From Pseudoips prasinana (Eukaryota; Arthropoda; Insecta; Lepidoptera; Nolidae): a DNA stretch of 64,000 nt. Below, in pieces: positions 1-10,902 of the stretch (the stretch's first letter is position 1; each line of letters opens with the position of its first letter). Location of the stretch: NCBI GenBank assembly GCA_951640165.1, contig OX621263.1:12220001-12284000 (forward strand), read 5' to 3'. Position numbers and translations under genes: made by a program. The notes under the pieces were generated by a model. The model searched no databases and was not told the DNA's origin. It was given only the letters and a program-made list of their open reading frames with translations.

Positions 1-65
1 CTTCCCAGCAACGCCGACGGCCGTGAAGCCACCGCGTGTCGGTCCGAAGACCTCACTAAATCATT

Positions 66-111
<46 letters not shown>

Positions 112-579
112 ATCAACGCGAGCTTATGACTCGCGCTTACTAGGAATTCCTCGTTTATGGGGGATAATTGCAAACCCCAATCCCCAGCACGAAGGAGTTT
201 CAGCGGGTTGCCCGGACCTCTAGGTCAGGGAGAACATGCTGATTCCTTCAGTGTAGCGCGCGTGCGGCCCAGGACATCTAAGGGCATCACAGACCTGTTA
301 TTGCTCAATCTCGTGCGGCTCGAAGCCGCCGGTCCCTCTAAGAAGAATTTTAATACGTCGCCAGTGAGTTGCGTGACAGAGCCACGCACACCTAAATGAC
401 GACGCCTATTTAGCAGGCTAGAGTCTCGTTCGTTACCGGAATTAACCAGACAAATCGCTCCACCAACTAAGAACGGCCATGCACCACCACCCACCGAATC
501 AAGAAAGAGCTGTTAATCTGTCAATCCTTCCGGTGTCCGGGCCTGGTGAGATTTCCCGTGTTGAGTCAAATTAAGCCGC

Positions 580-628
<49 letters not shown>

Positions 629-1827
629 TTTGCAACCATACTCCCCCCGGAGTCCAAAATCTTTGGTTTCCCGGAAGCTGCCCGCCGAGCCATTGTAGTA
701 ACGTCGGCGGATCGCTAGGTGACATATTTACGGTTAGAACTAGGGCGGTATCTAATCGCCTTCGAACCTCTAACTTTCGTTCTTGATTGATGAAAACACC
801 TTTGGCAAATGCTTTCGCTGATGTTCGTCTTGCGACGATCCAAGAATTTCACCTCTAACGTCGCAATACGAATGCCCCCAGTTATCCCTATTAATCTCCC
901 TAACTCCCTCGGAGTTCTGAAAACCAACAAAATAGAACCGAGATCATATTCTATTATTCCATGCACGAAATATTCAAGCAGCATTTTGAGCCCGCTTTGA
1001 GCACTCTAATTTGTTCAAAGTAAAATTGTCGGCCCACCTCGACACTCACCGAAGAGCACCGCGATAGGATTTTGATATTGAACCGGCGTATTACCGCCGG
1101 CTCACCGACGATATGCTCCGCAGACGTGAGTATCACCGCGGATGCGGTGCACCGACAGCGCGGCGCACAAATGCAACTACGAGCTTTTTAACCGCAACAA
1201 TTTTAGTATACGCTATTGGAGCTGGAATTACCGCGGCTGCTGGCACCAGACTTGCCCTCCAATTGTTCCTCGTTAAAATATTTAAAGTGTACTCATTCCG
1301 ATTACGAGGCCTCGTAAGAGTCCCGTATCGTTATTTTTCGTCACTACCTCCCCGTGCCGGGAGTGGGTAATTTGCGCGCCTGCTGCCTTCCTTGGATGTG
1401 CTAGCCGTTTCTCAGGCTCCCTCTCCGGAATCGAACCCTGATTCCCCGTTACCCGTGACAACCATGGTAGTCGCAGAAACTACCATCGAAAGTTGATAAG
1501 GCAGACATTTGAAAGATGCGTCGCCGGTACTGGACCATGCGATCGGCAAAAGTTATCCAGATTCATCAAAATTAACGACTTCGGACGCGAGGCCCTCCGT
1601 CGATTGGTTTTGATCTAATAAAAGCACTCATCCCATCACTGGTCAGAGTTCTGATTGCATGTATTAGCTCTAGAATTACCACAGTTATCCAAGTAACTGA
1701 GTAAGATCTAAGGAACCAAAACTGATATATTGAGCCATTCGCGGTATCGCCTTAATACGGCTTGCACTGAGACATGCATGGCTTAATCTTTGAGACAAGC
1801 ATATAACTACTGGCAGGATCAACCAGG
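1..1827 (-). rRNA. 18S rRNA gene, partial (3' 77 nt outside window)
   Basis: Small-subunit rRNA of the cytosolic ribosome, read on the minus strand. The 5' end is the conserved CTGGTTGATCCTGCCAGTAG, whose complement ends at about 1,827. It aligns without a large gap to the complete copy at 26,968-28,871 with an offset of 27,044, so only the last 77 nt are missing. One difference lies in a near-universal block: at 1,401 the GGCTACCACATCC motif has become GGCTAGCACATCC, while the other copy keeps the conserved base. This may mark a variant or non-functional unit. Short ORFs across the gene are chance frames. Confidence 0.97.
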
Positions 1828-3012
1828 GAGCTTCTCGTATGAAAAGCGCGCGTGCGCGCACGCTCGATCGCGTTGCGCCCTCTGTTGTTTGTTAGAACAA
1901 CGGAAGACGACCGACGCGCTGAGACGCGCGCTCGCGCGCACTATCATCGTCCCGTGTATAGACTGTTATGTCATATACGTAAACGGGCGAGCTCATATCT
2001 CACTCTCTCGTGAAGAGTGAATATTTAATTTTTTGTCGCAAACGCGAACGTTTGAACGCATATATCTCAACACGTCAAACGCGCTGCGTGAGCATAAGGG
2101 TGTTATCACGTGCGCCGGTAACGACGCGCGATCAACGAACCCCGACATTGAACGTTCGTACCGAGACGTGTTCACGTTTATATATATTATTTGTTAACAC
2201 ACATAACGTGACACATACGCGATTCCGCCCGGTGTCTATAGATAGACAGCGCCTCACATCGAATTTTAACAGCACAATCGAAATGATCCGTGAACGTACA
2301 AAACCATAACAAGAGTCGCGCTTCCGAACGCCTCCTCAGTATTTATGTATGTAACGCACACATGATCATTTGTATATTTACAGCACAGTTGTTATGACGA
2401 CTGAAACGCACATGATGCGATCCGTCTGCACACACAGTATAACATCATCATCATTCAATATCGACCAAATGTAAAACCAACTGCTCACAAGAACATGATA
2501 CGCGCACACTAAGTGCACGTGAACTAGTACAACAAATTTATATAACACACAATCTTGAATTGTATATCAAATAATAAATTGTACAAATTGTTACCATATA
2601 TCTCCGTAAGCACCGGGTCGTACAAAGTCGACTGAATCATACATGGTCGCCAAACGCCCATATACCGCCGAAGACTCGCAATACACTCAAAGTGTGTTGT
2701 TCGCCCGTCGACCGTACGTCGTCTGACAATATAGTCGAATAATATATTCGCGCTAACGCGCACATGAGGTCCGTGATTTTTTTTTCATTTTTCATTTTCC
2801 CCATTGATATAGTTGCAAGGGGGTTGGGGACGAAGGGGGATGAAAATAAAGGGGTTGGGGGGGGGGGGAGATGATATTTTTTTTTTTTCTCGACAGTAAA
2901 TCAAGCGACACGACACGACGACCCATCCGAGATGCCCTCTCCCAGCCCCCTCCCCCCTCTTCTCCCCCCACCCTTCCACCACCACACCATGATTGTTGTT
3001 TTTGATTTTGCT

Positions 3013-3394
3013 TAATGATTTGACCGATTCTTCGAATCGAATATTAGGGAAAACTTGTAATTGGCCTTCATCCTCTATTGCATTTTGTATTTCTGTTCTA
3101 GCTGTAAGTTTTCTATAGATGAATAAGATAAAATGAGAATAAAACACTCATATATGGGTAGAGCGTCCGCGTACGGTTTGTGTATTGAATCCGAGCGTAA
3201 TGATTTGACCGATTCTCTTATTATTTTATACTTATGAATATTAGGGAAAACTTGTAATTGGCCTTCGTCCTCTATTGCATTTTGTATTTCTGTTCTAGCT
3301 GTAAGTTTTCTATAGATGAATAAGATAAAATGAGAATAAAACACTCATATATGGGTAGAACGTCCGCGTACGGTTCGTGTATTGAATCCGAGCG
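3013..3394. repeat. Two-copy direct repeat in the rDNA spacer (copy 1)
   Basis: Two head-to-tail copies start with TAATGATTTGACCGATTCT at 3,013 and 3,198 (period 185 bp). Each runs through a segment ending GTGTATTGAATCCGAGCG. The second copy is about 12 bp longer because of a small AT-rich insertion after the first motif. Spacer repeats in rDNA often carry promoter duplications or Pol I enhancers, but nothing here proves that role. Confidence 0.9.
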
Positions 3395-3650
3395 CAGCGA
3401 CCGGCGCCGTAGTAGAGATCGGACGGGCGCGACCATCAGATGTTTTCCGTTTTCGTAGGTCTGCTTTTAATGCGATAATGTCGTATACGGGTGTTGTGAA
3501 TACTGTGCGAGCCCACGTTACCCCGAGAGCGTCACGTGGCTAGCGTCTAATGACGCCCGCGCACGGTTCGTGTATTCGTATCCGAGCGCAGCGACCGGCG
3601 CCGGTAGAGATCGTTTAGCCGCGTAGAGTTCGTGTATTGAATACGACCGA
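3360..3650. repeat. Short spacer subrepeats (CGGTTCGTGTATT family)
   Basis: The motif CGGTTCGTGTATT followed by CCGAGCGCAGCGACCGGCGCC and GTAGAGATC appears near 3,370 and 3,555, with a degenerate third copy near 3,625. The same set is present in the other spacer near 30,420, 30,615 and 30,675. This is a candidate Pol I enhancer or promoter-proximal region by position only. Confidence 0.7.
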
Positions 3651-3934
3651 CAGCCGCGCGCTCGCGCGCGCGCCTCCTACCGTCCTCTCGTATAAGAACA
3701 TATTATTACATTATTGTATGTTATCAAATTAACACAAACATCTCGTTTTTTAACGTTCGTGTTAGTTTTCTGTGTTTCACTATAACGACGGAACATGACC
3801 GACTCTACAATATCGTCCATCTAAATAAATGAACAATATCGTATTATTAGTTTTGTTCACGGTCATTATAGTGAAATGTACACACGTGCACGTACGTCGT
3901 GTACGACAGTGTTTGTTTCATGTCATCGTCCTCG

Positions 3935-4388
3935 GACGAATCACCTGGCGTAGGGCTGAGTCTCAACAGATCGCAGCACGACGCTGCTCTACCGAGCACA
4001 ACACCCCGCCAGGAACGGAAGTCGTCTACAGACTATTCCGAGCCCCGACATCGAACTGAGGTAAATTCGGACCTTCGGAGCCGTGACGCACGCGTTAAGC
4101 GGACAGCATCGATCTCCGCGATCCAAATGGGCTTCGACGTCGCACCTCACGTGGTGAAGCGCGACTAGTAAAGTCACATTGTTTAGAGCCTCCCGACTCT
4201 CGGGGCTCCACAGTGAGCATATCCTTGCCGGATTCGGCTAGGCTGGCTTCGGCCTTAGAGGCGTTCAGGCATAATCCCGCGGATGGTAGCTTCGCACCAC
4301 CGGCCGCTCGGCCGAGTGCATGAACCAAATGTCCGAAACTGCGGTTCCTCTCGTACTGAGCAGTATTACTATCGCAACGACAAGCCAT

Positions 4389-4428
<40 letters not shown>

Positions 4429-4485
4429 TAGCTCACGTTCCCTTTTGATGGGTGAACAATCGAACGCTTGGCGAATTTTGCTTCG

Positions 4486-4523
<38 letters not shown>

Positions 4524-4546
4524 AACGTCGCTATGAACGCTTGGCT

Positions 4547-4581
<35 letters not shown>

Positions 4582-5004
4582 GCACCTCTTGCTAAAAACT
4601 CTTTATACTAAAGGATCGATATGCCGTGCTTTCGCAGTCCCTATGCGTACTGAACATCTGGATCAAGCCAGCTTTTGCCCTTTTGCTCCACGCGAGGTTT
4701 CTGTCCTCGCTGAGCTGGCCTTAGGACACCTGCGTTATTCTTTGACAGATGTACCGCCCCAGTCAAACTACCCGCCTGGCAGTGTCCTCGAACCGGATCA
4801 CGCGGGAGTTGTACGGCGACGAGCGTTGCCGCCACGTCGCCACTCTGCACGCTTGGAACGAAACACCGTGCGCCCGCCGATATTATCGACCGCGCACCGC
4901 TTCCGCCCAACCGAGTAAGTAATGAAACAATGAAAGTAGTGGTTTTTCAGCGACGATCGCGAACGATCTCCCACTTATGCCTCTCATGTCTCCTTACAAT
5001 GCCA

Positions 5005-5042
<38 letters not shown>

Positions 5043-5098
5043 GATTCTCCCAAGCCCGTTCCCTTGGCTGTGGTATCGCTAGATAGTAGATAGGGACA
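3935..5098 (-). rRNA. 28S rRNA gene, 3' segment downstream of the R1 site (unit 1)
   Basis: This is the 3' part of the large-subunit rRNA, from the R1 insertion site to the approximate 3' end; the end is placed by conservation and could be off by tens of bases. It includes conserved core around the peptidyl-transferase and sarcin-ricin regions (AGTACGAGAGGAACC is visible on the minus strand near 4,355). Compared with the same segment of the terminal unit, which matches the conserved sequence, it has substitutions at 4,429, 4,462, 4,622, 4,707 and 5,075 and a 5-nt deletion at 4,980/4,981 (minus-strand GTGTA missing from AGAGGTGTAGCATAAG). These suggest a 28S no longer under selection. Confidence 0.95.
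5085..5098 (-). repeat. R1 target-site duplication, distal copy
   Basis: The 14-bp AGTAGATAGGGACA (minus strand TGTCCCTATCTACT) is the classical R1 target in 28S. This copy joins the 28S 3' segment to the 3' end of element A. Confidence 0.97.
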
Positions 5099-5266
5099 CT
5101 ATTCCCTCCACCTTCCCATGATCCCTCCAACCATCTTGGTTATATGGACCGAATCACGGGAGTTGCGCGCGCTACTTGCTCTTGGCTCTTTCACGCGCGC
5201 AATTTCTTGACTCCCTACAATTTTTTTGTGTGCCCTGTGCCTTCTCCCCGTTCTGGGGCGGTTCTA

Positions 5267-8200
5267 CTAATGTCTTCGCGTCCCGTCCTGGGTTTCACGC
5301 TCACTGGTTACGGTGACTTCGCCTTCAGCAGACGCCGCGTCCACTCTCCCTGCTCTTTCGGCTCGTTCAAGTTCGCACCTTATTTTGCTCCACGCATGTG
5401 CAAAATCTCTGAGCCGCCGAAAGTTTTCCGCAGAGGAAACCAGGTCCCCGTAGAAGACCGGGCCCCCATCCTGGCGCTGAATCCCGAGCAGCATCTTTTG
5501 CCTTAATTCGGCATAAATAGACAGTTCCACAGTACGTGGTCCATGTCCTCGCTATCGGCGCCGCAGTAGCAGGCGCATGTGTCGGACAGCCTCATGTCGT
5601 ACAGCCTTCTCTTGAAGGCCCCGTGCCCCGTGAGAATCTGCGAGACTTGGTAGTCCGGCTCCACCCAGGATGCCCCGAGTCGTGCCGCCACGTCGGGGAA
5701 ATACCGATGGAGCTCCCTACCCTTTACCTCCTCTTCCCATCTCTGTTGCCACATGGCAACAGTCTCCTCCGAAATTTTTTTCCTCTCAGTCCTCAGTTCC
5801 TTCTCAGGCAGGTGTCTTACATCGTCAACCTTACCCGCACGCATAACCTCGAGGTCTGCGGGCAGTACTCCCGCGAGGACCTGAAGGGCCACTGTGCTGC
5901 AGCTGCGGTATGCTTTGGTCAGCAAGACTAACGCCGGCCGTTGTGCCTTCAACAAGGCGGACCTCACCATGTGGGTCGTCACACGCCTCCACCAGCATCC
6001 CGCCGCGTAGGTGATCGTTGCGGTGAAGATGCCCCTGTACAGGACCTTGAGAGCCCTGTACTGCATACCCCAGGATGCGGCAGAAACACGCGACATCTTG
6101 CCTAATCCCGCCGCCGCACACTCACCGATGTTTTGAGCGTGCTCCCGGAAGCTGAGACTTGAGTCGATCGTCACACCCAAAACCCTGGCTGAGCGTACGC
6201 TTCTGACTGGGATCCCTTCGAGTCTTATGGTGGGCTGGCGCCGGGCCATTCCTCCCTTCAAAGTCATAGAATAGGACTTCGAGGGAGAGAAGGCCAGCCG
6301 GTTCCTTGCCCCCCATTCGCTTATGATGCCCAAAGCGCGCGAGGCTGACGTTTCAATGCCAGCCCGTGAGTCAGACTCGATAAGGACCGTTACATCATCG
6401 GCGTACGCCACCAGTGACACTCCGTTTGGGTATGGCAACCGAAGCAAGTCGTCCAGGAGGATGTTCCAAAGGGCGGGCCGCAAAACGGAACCCTGCGGGC
6501 AACCCATGGTAGAGGTTTTCCACTCGATCCTGCCACCCACGAAAAGCCCTACTCGCCTATCCACAAAGTAGGATGTCAACATCCTGTAGATGTTGGGGGG
6601 ACAGCCGCCCGCTTTAGCCTTGAGCAGGATCATGGGCCACCACGCGTTGTCAAAGGCACCCGATATGTCCAGTAAGACGGCCTGAACATAGCGGGCTCGG
6701 CTCTCGCTAACTGTCCGCATAACCGACTGCAGTGCTGTCAACGTAGACTTCCCTCGAGAGAACCCGTGCTGATTTGGTGCGATGGAGCGCAAGATGGATG
6801 GTGCGCATTTGAGCAAGACCCGCTCCAAGATTTTGTCGAAGACTGAGAGTAGCGTGATGGGGCGATACGCTTTAGGATCGGTGAGCGGCCTGTCGTTGCC
6901 CTTAGGGAGCACGATGAGCCTGCCGTCCTTCCACGTATCAGGAAATGTGCCCTCATCAACGCACATGCCAAATAACCGCGTTAGCTCGGAGCTAGCTGCG
7001 AGCCACACATGTTTTACGATGCGGGCCGTTACTCCATCGATCCCCGGTGCCGTGTTAGGTAGGTCCTTGACTATGTCCCGCAGATCCTCGCGCGACGGAG
7101 GAGGCGCATCCTGGCCCGAAGGGGTACAGGCCGCCAACCACCGGACTTGACGGTGGTATGCAGTGTCCCGACGCACGTCGTCGTCGGGGCACAATGCACA
7201 CACCATGCTGCGCATTGACGATTCCACCTCTCCTGCAAATCCTTCCACAAGCCTTGTGCCGTTAATAACATTCGGGGGCGGTCGAAAACGCCCACTCGCT
7301 GCTCTATAGGCCATGCCCCAAGGATCCCTATTGCCCTCATTGGCAAGCTTGTGGAAGAAGTCCAGTTGCGCCTTCTCCATCGCAGCCCTATACTCAGCGC
7401 GACATCTATTATACGTGGCTCTAAATGAGACCAGAACCCCCATTCTCCCACGCGACTTTGCCTCCTGGTATTTTTTTCTTAGCAAATTTGTTTTGCGTCG
7501 CTTTTTGTCGAGTGGCAAGGACCACCACTCGAACCCGTGTCGCCTGGTGTTGTCCCTAACCTCCCCAAGACATTCAGAGGCTGTGCGACACACCATCCGC
7601 GTGAACGCCTGGCAAACAATTCGTGCCGGCCTGTGCCAGTTGATGTTACCTGCTCGCTCGTGAATCCTCGCCTGAAAACCGTCCCAGTCCACTCCGCGCT
7701 CCCGGTACCTCGTAGGTCGACACTCCGGCGGCACAGGGATAGGCACTGAGCGCCTTCGCCCACAGGTCTCTTAGGTGATGATGCGGTGGTCACTGCTGCT
7801 TATATTTGGCAACACTTGCCATTCCCGGATCTTGAGGCCACGCGTGGTCAGGGTGAGGTCAATGTTGGACTCGCCGTTGTCCGTGGAAAAAGTGAATGGC
7901 TGTCCCGCAACATTATGGAGCACCAAGTCCCTACTCAGAATGAGTGCCTCCATCTCCTCCCTACGTTGTGTGGTCTCAGCTCCTCTTCCCACATAATGGC
8001 GAGGGAGACTATGCCACATCGGCGAGTGCGCATTGACGTCAGCGCCTATCAGCACTCGGTTCCCACGCAGTGTATCCAGTACCGTGGAAAGGTGTTGTAT
8101 GTGTGCTGAGATGTTATCCGAGTACTGGAAGTAGGCGCTGACAATGTAGAAAGGTGGGACAAGAGCCGGAGTCACGTGGCACACGACGCAGTGTGAGTTG

Positions 8201-8430
8201 CTCAGGTGCTGCAGGACAGCGCAAGGGATTTCGGTCCCGGCCAAATAAATGCCGGCCTTTGGATTGACCCCACAGCTGATGAGGTTAGACAGGTGGCTCG
8301 TCTGACTCCGGTCGATGAACGGCTCCTGGACCAGGGCAATGTCAAATTTTAGTTCTCTTTGAATGCTTGGCAGCTCGAGTGTGGCCAACGCGGAGCCCTG
8401 CAGGTTAATTTGGGCCAATTTAATACCCAT
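5267..8430 (-). pseudogene. R1 ORF2 (endonuclease + reverse transcriptase), element A, broken
   Basis: This would encode the replication enzyme of element A. The start ATG at 8,430 overlaps the ORF1 stop by 11 nt. The N-terminal third is an APE-like endonuclease (QIN near residue 7, QE in VLQEP-like context, GADVNAHS, SSSDH), which nicks 28S DNA. An in-frame TAA at codon 220 (about 7,769-7,771) replaces the Tyr after SDHRIIT. The frame then continues through the reverse transcriptase with LLDISGAFDNAWW and the catalytic YADD. The conserved GSVLGP reads GSVLRP. A frameshift near 5,515 separates the last ~80 residues, which end RETQDGTRRH as in related copies. There are two independent disabling lesions; at most a truncated endonuclease could be made. 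Confidence 0.93.
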
Positions 8431-9904
8431 GATTGTAATTGATTGATGCTACCACTCTAGCTTCGGCGTGTATGCGTGCTGGGCAGGTTCTTGAGAACGT
8501 GGCATGCGTGGAGCTATCCTTCCTCCCGAACTTCAGGCACGTTGCGCACTTGGCCTCATCAACCTTGCATTCCGTGTGTTTGTGCCCCTCATTCCCGCAC
8601 TTACTGCATGTCACGGCCTCCTGCTTACAGTATTTCGCGGGATGGCCGTATTGCTGGCATCGGTTGCAAATTGTGACGTCTACATAGTCGCGCACCTCGA
8701 CAACGTCCCACCCTATGTAGGCCTTGCCTTTGCCCACCAGCACACTCCGTAGTTTGGCTGAGCATCTAAGCCCCCATAGGCACCTGCTGCTGTTGGGGCG
8801 TGTCTTCTTAAATATTGGCCTCAGGTCATCGGACTTGACACCCTCAGCCCATGGGGTCCCAGCAAGGTTCTGTTCCACTATGCTATTTATCATCTCCTCC
8901 TTAGTGAGGCTGGCGTCCACGCCAGCAAGGGCGATAATTGGTTGCTGGTCAATCGACTCTGTGACACGGAGAGATGGTGGTGCGGCTTTTTTTATGGCTT
9001 CAGCAGCCTGCGCGGACGTCGTCCGGACCATTACCCCTGCGTTACCCACTTTCCTAACGCTCTCAATTTGGACGCCGAGGGCAGCTGGATTCAGTGCAGT
9101 GCGAAGGGCCTTTTTTGTTTCCTCAGCGGTTGGGAAGGTGCCGACTTGGTCATCTGCGGGGTAGAAGGCTAGAGCAGGGCCGGGACGTACTGGTATGGGT
9201 TTTGGGGCAGAGTTTCTCCCTAGGCGAAGAGCGTTGCTGTATGTCTGCTGGTGTGCTTCGGGTGGACGAACTTCAGGTCGTGCTTCAGCGATCGCCAAGT
9301 TCTTCTCCGCTTCTGCCAGACGTAGCAATATGTGCGTCATGATGGCCCCTAGCCGCTCAGTATGCCCGCTTACCGCAATGATGTCATCTTTGTTTAATTT
9401 GGAGGACCGCGAGCGTAAGGCGTCCATAACGCCCTTGGTTGCCGACGTGGCCAATCCCGCAAGCTGGCTGACAGAGGCGCGTGTCAACTCGTCGTAGTTG
9501 TCGTTGGCGGGCGGCGGCGTGGAGGTTGGTACCGTGTTATCTGCGGGGGGCGGGTGTGGGCGCTGGTGCGTCGATGCGGCAGTTAGGATCCCACCCATGG
9601 GGGGGATATTGGCTCCTCCTGGTCGTTGTAGCTTCTTCCGCAGGGCCTCTTGCACCATGTCGGGGGACGTAAGAGTCTTGCGTTTAGCTAATACGGGGGC
9701 GGGGGAAACACCGGCGGGGGCCGGGCTAATTGGTCTTGGCAACGGTGGCTGATACGGCGTCGGGGGCGATCGGGCTAGTGAGGCGCGGGGGGTAAAACCA
9801 GCCTCCGCGCTGATTTCGGCGAGGGCGTCCAGCTCCGCCTTCTTCCGCTCCATGGCGTCCTCAATGAGCTCCCGTTCAACCGAGAACTCGTCCTCCTCTT
9901 CCAT
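8420..9904 (-). CDS. R1 ORF1, Gag-like nucleic-acid-binding protein (element A)
   Basis: Open for 494 residues from the ATG at 9,904. The frame is open further upstream, but only from a TTG codon, so the ATG (MEEEDEF, in a CCACCATGG context) is preferred. The N-terminus is acidic and probably helical, followed by a Pro-rich stretch. Three zinc knuckles lie near the C-terminus from about residue 413: CX2CX4HX4C twice, then a longer CX2C...H...C form. R1-clade ORF1 proteins of this kind bind element RNA to form the ribonucleoprotein that carries ORF2 to rDNA. A run of C residues lies just upstream of the ATG. The ORF is intact although ORF2 is broken. Confidence 0.88.
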   Translation of the reverse strand: MEEEDEFSVERELIEDAMERKKAELDALAEISAEAGFTPRASLARSPPTPYQPPLPRPISPAPAGVSPAPVLAKRKTLTSPDMVQEALRKKLQRPGGANIPPMGGILTAASTHQRPHPPPADNTVPTSTPPPANDNYDELTRASVSQLAGLATSATKGVMDALRSRSSKLNKDDIIAVSGHTERLGAIMTHILLRLAEAEKNLAIAEARPEVRPPEAHQQTYSNALRLGRNSAPKPIPVRPGPALAFYPADDQVGTFPTAEETKKALRTALNPAALGVQIESVRKVGNAGVMVRTTSAQAAEAIKKAAPPSLRVTESIDQQPIIALAGVDASLTKEEMINSIVEQNLAGTPWAEGVKSDDLRPIFKKTRPNSSRCLWGLRCSAKLRSVLVGKGKAYIGWDVVEVRDYVDVTICNRCQQYGHPAKYCKQEAVTCSKCGNEGHKHTECKVDEAKCATCLKFGRKDSSTHATFSRTCPARIHAEARVVASINYNHGY

Positions 9905-10048
9905 GGTGGAAGAGGGGGGGGGGGCTGTTTTGTGTGCAGGGGCCTCAAGGACACTCTTGGGAGCGTCCGCAGTCGTCCGAAGTAAAGACAAAAATTTGGC
10001 GGTGGCACCAGTGCGATGCCGCGAATTTAGAGTTTAACTCGAATTTAG

Positions 10049-10062
10049 AGTAGATAGGGACA
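10049..10062 (-). repeat. R1 target-site copy between elements A and B
   Basis: The 14-bp AGTAGATAGGGACA separates the 5' end of A from the 3' end of B. No further 28S sequence is present, so the elements are strictly head to tail. Confidence 0.96.
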
Positions 10063-10888
10063 CGTTTTCCCACCACCTCCCATGCTCCCACCAACCTTTC
10101 GGTTATATGGAGCGAATCACGGGAGTTGCATGCGCTACTTGCTCTGGGCTCTTTCACGCATGCAATTTCTTGACTCCCTACAAGTTACTTTAACGCGTCC
10201 CTTCCCACTCTCCCCGTTCTGGGGCTGATTCTATCTTCGCGTCCCATCTTGGGTTTCACGCACAAATGACGAACTCGCCGCCTGCCCATCCGCGTCGTTT
10301 TCTTCTGCTTCAGCAGCTGCAGCTCCGTACTGGCGCTCCTGGATCCGCTCTTCCCTCTCCACCGCGCTCCTCGCTTCGCACCAGGTGTGTGCAAAGTCAC
10401 GTAGCCACCGGAAATTTCCCTCCGAACTAACCAGGTCCCCGTAGTATACGGGGCCCTCCTCCAAGCGCGAGATCCCATCCATCATCTTCTGCCTCGTTAC
10501 CTCGTACAGGGGACACCTCCATAGTACGTGGTCCATGCTTTCTTCCTCTTGGCCGCAGTAACAATCACTCGTCTCGCATAGCCTCATCTCATGCAGTCTC
10601 TTTCTGAAACACCCATGCCCGGTGAGGATCTGGGAGACTTGATAGTCCGGTTCGACCCAAGTTGCCTTGAGCCGCACCGTCACGTCCGGGAAAAATCGGT
10701 GGAGTTCCCTACCCTTACCCTCCGCATCCCATCTCTGTTGCCATAAGGCAACAGTCTCCTTCGTAATTTTGTTCTTCTCCATTGTCAGCTCCGTCCCGAG
10801 TAAGTCTCGCGCGTCATCGATCCTGCCCGCACGGATGACGTCCAGGTCCGCGGGCAGCACACCCGCCAGCGCCTGCAGTGCCAGTGCC
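10063..10888 (-). mobile_element. 5'-truncated R1 element B (type 2)
   Basis: An 826-bp fragment keeping the 3' UTR and the ORF2 C-terminus. Its 3' UTR begins (plus strand) CGTTTTCCCACCACCTCC, as in D and F, and the whole piece is almost identical to the 3' 826 bp of D. The 5' boundary carries a small GTGCC repeat next to the target copy, as left by aborted reverse transcription and 5' joining. It is flanked on both sides by the 14-bp R1 target. Confidence 0.94.
10231..10888 (-). pseudogene. R1 ORF2 C-terminal fragment (element B)
   Basis: About 218 codons of the ORF2 C-terminus, open to the native stop. It contains the conserved WVEPDYQVSQILTGHG segment, the Cys/His motif CYCGQEEESMDHVLWRC typical of R1-clade ORF2 tails, and the ending RETQDGTRR. 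No endonuclease or reverse transcriptase is present, so it has no enzymatic role. Relative to D it keeps the original ORF2 stop. Confidence 0.92.
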
Positions 10889-10902
10889 AGTAGATAGGGA
10901 CA
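10889..10902 (-). repeat. R1 target-site copy between elements B and C
   Basis: The 14-bp AGTAGATAGGGACA between the truncated 5' end of B and the 3' end of C. Confidence 0.96.

Larger units (their letters stand above)
1828..3934 (-). other. rDNA intergenic spacer plus external transcribed spacers (copy 1)
   Basis: Non-coding DNA between the 3' end of one 28S (about 3,935) and the 5' end of the next 18S (1,827). It should hold the RNA polymerase I terminator, promoter and 5' ETS, but insect Pol I promoters are poorly conserved and I cannot place the start site. Visible structure: alternating CG runs near 1,845-1,945 and 3,655-3,675, a G-tract followed by a T-tract near 2,855-2,890, a C-rich tract near 2,940-2,990, a two-copy direct repeat at 3,013-3,394, and short repeats based on CGGTTCGTGTATT at 3,360-3,650. 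It is nearly identical to the spacer at 28,872-30,984 apart from small indels. Confidence 0.85.
5099..10048 (-). mobile_element. R1-clade non-LTR retrotransposon A (type 1, degenerate)
   Basis: A 4.95-kb site-specific LINE at the R1 position, flanked on both sides by the 14-bp target. On the minus strand it carries a 144-nt 5' leader, ORF1, ORF2 and a short 3' UTR without poly(A), ending GGAGGGAATAG against the target, as R1 elements do. Its 5' leader is far shorter than those of D and F (about 611 and 697 nt), so it is truncated at the 5' end. ORF2 is broken by one nonsense codon and one frameshift, so the copy is inactive. Its 3' UTR matches element C and differs from B, D and F, defining a distinct lineage at the same site. 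Confidence 0.95.

Noticed and set aside
157..1370. Short ORFs on both strands across 18S (and equivalents at 27-29 kb)
   Set aside because: They lie inside highly conserved rRNA; the frames are chance.
2785..3344. ORFs of about 90-120 codons in the rDNA spacer
   Set aside because: They run through homopolymers and a non-coding direct repeat; spacer DNA explains them.
9905..9991. Longer ORF1 start in element A at 9,991
   Set aside because: The codon is TTG; the ATG at 9,904 has good context and matches the acidic N-terminus of the other ORF1s.
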